The notes below the pieces were generated by a model. The model saw nothing but the letters and a program-made list of their open reading frames with translations, did not search any database and was not told where the DNA came from. Below are positions 10,249-12,867 of a stretch of 12,867 nucleotides of DNA, one piece after another. Where the stretch lies: positions 12,352 through 25,218 of the forward strand of contig DLVV01000073.1 in assembly GCA_003445035.1 (NCBI GenBank), read 5' to 3'. Position 1 is the stretch's first letter. Each line of letters begins with the position of its first letter. The stretch comes from Planctomycetaceae bacterium. Its GTDB lineage: Bacteria; Planctomycetota; Planctomycetia; Planctomycetales; Planctomycetaceae. Made by a program: the position numbers and the translations under genes.

Positions 10249-10482
10249 TCAGGCCGACATCCGATGTTCGACCAGTTGGTCGAATTCGTCGTCGGAGAAA
10301 TCGTCATTCTCGTCTTCGTCGCCGAAGTCGTTTTCCGTCTCCGCTTCCTCTTCCTCGTTGGTGATCATTTTCTTGACCGCTTCGGGCCATGTGGTGCCAC
10401 GGTCGATCGAGGCGATCGCCGAGTCACCTGGCATCGTGTTCTGCCACCGTGTGCCGACGGCCGCGTGGTCGCCGAAAACCAT
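10249..10482 (-). CDS. Small acidic protein of unknown function (77 aa)
   Basis: I do not recognise this protein. The first 40 residues (beginning MVFGDHAAVGTRWQNTMPGD and including SIDRGTTWPEAVKKM) have an ordinary globular composition with two Trp. Residues 43-68 are almost entirely Asp and Glu with Phe spaced between (for example NDFGDEDENDDFSDDEFD), then a short tail LVEHRMSA. There is no signal peptide, membrane segment or cysteine, so it is probably cytosolic. I believe it is real because the biased composition is not a shadow of another coding frame, a strong promoter candidate lies directly upstream (10504-10532), and it precedes the phosphorylase gene by only 30 bases. No Shine-Dalgarno site is visible and the leader would be about 15 bases. 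The acidic tail could mimic nucleic acid or bind a basic partner; that is speculation. Confidence 0.65.
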   Translation of the reverse strand: MVFGDHAAVGTRWQNTMPGDSAIASIDRGTTWPEAVKKMITNEEEEAETENDFGDEDENDDFSDDEFDQLVEHRMSA

Positions 10483-10503
10483 CAGCCGTGTTCAGTGCCC
10501 AAC

Positions 10504-10532
10504 TGATTATTCAACGGCTTCCGACTTGTCAA
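10504..10532 (-). promoter_or_regulatory. Promoter candidate for the 77-aa / purine phosphorylase genes
   Basis: The minus strand carries a perfect -35 hexamer TTGACA (10532-10527). After 17 bases comes TAATCA (10509-10504). The overlapping AATAAT (10511-10506, five of six consensus) is at 15 bases spacing. Transcription would start around 10497, giving a leader of only about 15 bases. It lies back-to-back with the plus-strand promoter of the LRR gene. Confidence 0.5.
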
Positions 10533-10575
10533 GGATCCGGTCCGGATGAATGCGGTGGCCGTGATACAGTCGCTC

Positions 10576-10605
10576 TTGAACGTCTCACCGACACTGTGTT
10601 ATATG
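10576..10605 (+). promoter_or_regulatory. Promoter candidate for the LRR gene
   Basis: TTGAAC (10576-10581), 18 bases, then TATATG (10600-10605). The -35 is the same hexamer as in front of the 29-residue gene. The predicted start of transcription, near 10612, leaves about 32 bases before the ATG at 10644, which supports that start over the longer open frame reaching back to 10389. Confidence 0.45.
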
Positions 10606-10643
10606 CCGGCGATTCTGAGCAATCCCTCCCGGTCGGCCACCAC

Positions 10644-11546
10644 ATGTCCACAAGCGATTTCGAACCACAACGGTCCGAGTTGCCGGAGGTGTCGAGTGGG
10701 CGTCAGGGACGGATCGTGGCCAGTCGAGGCAATCGCGGCCGACGCGTGGCGGCGGGCGTCCTGATCGCCCTGTTGCTGGCGGTGATCGCGGTCACCTCCG
10801 GGCTGTTTGACGTCGACGACGAGGCCGTGCGGGTCGAGGCCCGTCGGAGAATCGAATCCGCCCTGGAACTCCAGGGCGTCAAGCTCAAGCCGGTTCGCTC
10901 TCACGAACTGGCGGCGGAAACGTCGGTGGGGTCCGAGGCAACCCTGGTGAGGCTGGCTGACGAACATCTCAAAAACGGACGAGTCGTCACCGCTCTCCTG
11001 GAGCAAATGTCAGGCCTCGGGCCGTTGGTGGTCAACCTGGCACAGACCAGCGTCTCGGGTGACGGGATCAAACCGATCGTGTCTCGTCCCGACGTCCTGG
11101 GCCTGATCCTGCTGGGGACCGGCATCGATGACGAGTCACTGGCATCCCTGCGAGGACGCTCTCAGTTGAGGACGCTGTCGCTGGAACGCACTGCGGTCTC
11201 CGACCAGGGCCTCTCGCATCTCAGCCGGCTCACCGGGTTGCGGCAACTCTACCTCACCGGGACGCGGATCACCGGCGAAGGCCTCGGCCGGCTCGCCGAT
11301 CTCACCCGGCTCGAATCGGTGAAGCTGGGTGATACGGAAATCGGTGATGCGGGGCTGGTTTCCCTCGCCCGGCTCCCCCGACTCAAGTTTCTCTCTCTCG
11401 ATCGAACCCGCGTCACTGATGCCGGTGTGCCGGTGCTGGCGGAAATCCAGTCACTGGAATTCTTGGACCTCCACAGCACCTGGGTCACCGACGAGGGCAT
11501 CAAGAGGCTTCGCGATGCGTTGCCCGGTTGTCGGGTCGAACACTGA
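10644..11546 (+). CDS. Membrane-anchored leucine-rich-repeat protein
   Basis: The 300-residue protein begins with about 35 hydrophilic, Arg-rich residues, then one hydrophobic segment at 36-53 (VAAGVLIALLLAVIAVTS), suggesting a type II membrane anchor with the rest outside the cytoplasm. A helical linker (58-150) leads to six leucine-rich repeats in exact 24-residue register starting at 151, 175, 199, 223, 247 and 271, of the form LxxLxLxxTxVTDxGLxxLxxLxx. The protein ends 5 residues after the last repeat, with no capping domain that I can see. Such repeats bind proteins; the partner is unknown and no enzymatic domain is attached. The in-frame extension to 10389 is rejected because it runs antisense through the 77-residue gene and across the promoter. 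No Shine-Dalgarno site is evident. Many planctomycetes carry numerous proteins of this type. Confidence 0.82.
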   Translation: MSTSDFEPQRSELPEVSSGRQGRIVASRGNRGRRVAAGVLIALLLAVIAVTSGLFDVDDEAVRVEARRRIESALELQGVKLKPVRSHELAAETSVGSEATLVRLADEHLKNGRVVTALLEQMSGLGPLVVNLAQTSVSGDGIKPIVSRPDVLGLILLGTGIDDESLASLRGRSQLRTLSLERTAVSDQGLSHLSRLTGLRQLYLTGTRITGEGLGRLADLTRLESVKLGDTEIGDAGLVSLARLPRLKFLSLDRTRVTDAGVPVLAEIQSLEFLDLHSTWVTDEGIKRLRDALPGCRVEH

Positions 11547-11586
11547 TCCGGTGACCGGTTGACGGGGGTGCGACCGGGCCGTTCGA

Positions 11587-11615
11587 TTGCACGAGGCCGG
11601 AAGGGCGATTAGCCT
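11587..11615 (+). promoter_or_regulatory. Weak promoter candidate for the sulfite-oxidase-like gene
   Basis: TTGCAC (11587-11592), 17 bases, then TAGCCT (11610-11615). Each hexamer matches consensus at only three positions, but spacing and distance (about 34 bases from predicted start to ATG) are right. Read-through from the LRR gene, which ends 109 bases before the ATG at 11656, is an alternative. Confidence 0.2.
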
Positions 11616-11655
11616 AACCGCCGTCATGCGGACTGGGACCAGAAGGAGTGGTGCA

Positions 11656-12867
11656 ATGAGCCGACAGCCGTTCTTCGACGAGCATCGAGAGGTTTCGCGG
11701 AGATACTTTCTCCGGCAGAGCATGGAGCTTGGCGGTGGTGCTGGAGCGTTGAGCTTGAGTGGTGGAGTATTGCAGGCCGCTGAAGAATCCGACGCGGTGG
11801 CCAAGGCCCAGGCCGCCCTGGACGCGCAGATCAAGGGCCTCCAGTACCTGACTGAGCCCGACAAGTTTGTTCCGGTCGAGCGGGGCAACCCGTTGCCCTA
11901 CAAGTTGCCTCCCGAGAAGCTCAAGGCGGCGGGCATGACGCGTGAGTCGTGGCGGCTGGAGGTCCTGCCCGACCCCGAATCGAATTCCCAGGTCGAGCGT
12001 CCGTTGCGGGTCGCCGACGGCACGGCGCTGAGATTTGACGCCCTGATGAAACTGGCCGAAAAGCACTCGGTTCGTTTCCTCAAGACGATGACCTGCAACA
12101 ACATCGGTTCACCTCTGGGCACCGGCTTGTGGGAAGGGGTGCCGTTGCGCGAGGTGATCTGGGCGGCCAAGCCCACCTCCAACGTCCGTCGGGTCTGGTT
12201 CTATGGTTACCACAATGAGGACCCCAAACAGGAGTTCCGCGGGTCTTTGTCGGTCGGCCGGGTGCTCGAGGATCCCCCGGGCATTCCCCCGGTGATCCTC
12301 TGCTACAAGCTCAACGGCGACTGGATCTCCGGCAAGCGGGGTGGCCCGGTGCGGATGGTGATCCCCGAGAGCTACGGATTCAAGAACATCAAGTGGCTGA
12401 CGAGGGTCTTCCTGACCAACCGGTTCAACGCCAATGACACGTACGAACGCGGCAACAACGACATCAACAGCTGGATGAAGTCGATCGCGAGATTCATCAG
12501 CAAGCCCAGGCGAGGTGCGGCCGGGGTTCCGATTCCGTTGACGGGCCTGGCACAAGTCGGCATCAACGGCGTGTCGAAGGTGCAGGCCTGGCTCCATCCC
12601 AAGGACAAACCGTTGCCGGGCGGGGATCCGTATTTTCAGAAGGCGCCGTGGCAGGACATGAAACTGCTGCCTCCACCGAAGGATTTCGGGGGCGGGTTGC
12701 CCAAGGACGCGATCGGACCCGGCGTCTCACCGCCGGTTCACGGGTTTGATCCCAAGACAGGCCGACCCACATCGTGGCCGCAGGCCTACTCGTTGGTTCA
12801 CTGGGCCGGCCTGTTGCCGGGAGTCGCGGCCGGACGCTACGAACTCAGGTGCCGGGCCATCAACAAC
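11656..12867 (+). CDS. Tat-exported sulfite-oxidase-like molybdopterin enzyme, C-terminus cut off by window edge
   Basis: The first 404 codons are visible, with no stop. S-R-R-Y-F-L-R at 14-20 matches the twin-arginine export consensus closely, followed by a Gly/Leu-rich hydrophobic stretch, so it is probably folded with its cofactor and exported. Residues about 95-257 form an oxidoreductase molybdopterin-binding domain. Cys147 (MTCNNIGSPLGTGLWEGVPL) is the expected molybdenum ligand, and KRGGPVRMVIPESYGFKNIK with W-L next is the usual second signature. From about 285 (VPIPLTGLAQVGINGVSKVQ) the Mo-co dimerisation domain begins, and H-W-A-G-L-L-P-G-V near 382 with Y-E-L-R-C-R-A belongs to it. 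The likely role is oxidation of sulfite or a related compound, passing electrons to a cytochrome. No haem domain is visible so far, but the end is missing. AAGGAG (11643-11648) is a strong ribosome-binding site, 7 bases before the ATG. Confidence 0.88.
   Translation, partial: MSRQPFFDEHREVSRRYFLRQSMELGGGAGALSLSGGVLQAAEESDAVAKAQAALDAQIKGLQYLTEPDKFVPVERGNPLPYKLPPEKLKAAGMTRESWRLEVLPDPESNSQVERPLRVADGTALRFDALMKLAEKHSVRFLKTMTCNNIGSPLGTGLWEGVPLREVIWAAKPTSNVRRVWFYGYHNEDPKQEFRGSLSVGRVLEDPPGIPPVILCYKLNGDWISGKRGGPVRMVIPESYGFKNIKWLTRVFLTNRFNANDTYERGNNDINSWMKSIARFISKPRRGAAGVPIPLTGLAQVGINGVSKVQAWLHPKDKPLPGGDPYFQKAPWQDMKLLPPPKDFGGGLPKDAIGPGVSPPVHGFDPKTGRPTSWPQAYSLVHWAGLLPGVAAGRYELRCRAINN

Noticed and set aside
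9487..10506. 339-aa plus-strand frame opposite the phosphorylase and the 77-aa gene
   Set aside because: It is a shadow of a well-motifed enzyme, with no family resemblance of its own.
10389..10643. N-terminal extension of the LRR protein by 85 residues
   Set aside because: It would put a Cys/Arg-rich stretch before the membrane anchor, overlap the 77-aa gene antisense and run through both promoters; the ATG at 10644 fits the predicted transcript start.
11572..11598. Imperfect hairpin CCGGGCC...GGCCGG downstream of the LRR gene as a terminator
   Set aside because: It needs a bulge and a long loop, has no T-run, and overlaps the weak promoter candidate for the next gene.

Overview
The window looks like chromosomal DNA of a planctomycete, GC-rich (estimated by eye). 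The evidence is lineage flavour rather than a marker gene. There is a secreted Ala/Lys coiled-coil protein joined to a planctomycete-type cytochrome c domain and WD40 repeats. There is also a membrane-anchored eight-haem cytochrome, a 24-residue leucine-rich-repeat protein, a Tat-exported sulfite-oxidase-like protein, and weak or absent Shine-Dalgarno sites on many genes. I see no tRNA or rRNA gene, CRISPR array, insertion sequence, integrase or attachment site.

Layout. 1-1442 (minus, runs off the left edge) is the coiled-coil/cytochrome/WD40 protein. 1443-1753 is non-coding and holds three hairpins. 1754-1843 (minus) is a 29-residue very basic protein of the AURKAIP1/COX24 (mS38/bS22-like) type, with a good promoter at 1919-1947. 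2090-3094 (plus) is an aldo/keto reductase that ends base-to-base against the convergent octahaem cytochrome at 3095-5122 (minus).

From 10482 down to 3095 the minus strand carries five genes in a row: an acidic 77-residue protein of unknown function, a purine nucleoside phosphorylase, isoleucyl-tRNA synthetase (ileS), the tRNA wobble 2'-O-methyltransferase trmL, and the cytochrome. The ileS-trmL gap is 6 bases and the 77-aa/phosphorylase gap is 30 bases, so those pairs are probably co-transcribed. A candidate internal promoter precedes ileS. The theme is translation plus purine salvage, with the cytochrome as a tail of uncertain connection.

Divergent from the 77-residue gene, across a short two-promoter region (10483-10643), lies a membrane-anchored LRR protein (10644-11546, plus). 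It is followed by a strong Shine-Dalgarno site and the start of a sulfite-oxidase-like molybdenum enzyme (11656 to the right edge).

The most notable observation is in IleRS. Its class I HIGH motif reads G-V-H-H (first and third positions swapped), and the KMSKS, HGLP and WFDSG signatures are also altered while the editing-site motifs look intact. The swapped HIGH form is reported for a subset of type 2 IleRS enzymes associated with very high mupirocin resistance. I do not see a convincing new multi-gene system here. The better candidates for novelty are the acidic 77-residue protein, the tiny basic protein with its abutting hairpins, and the unusual IleRS.
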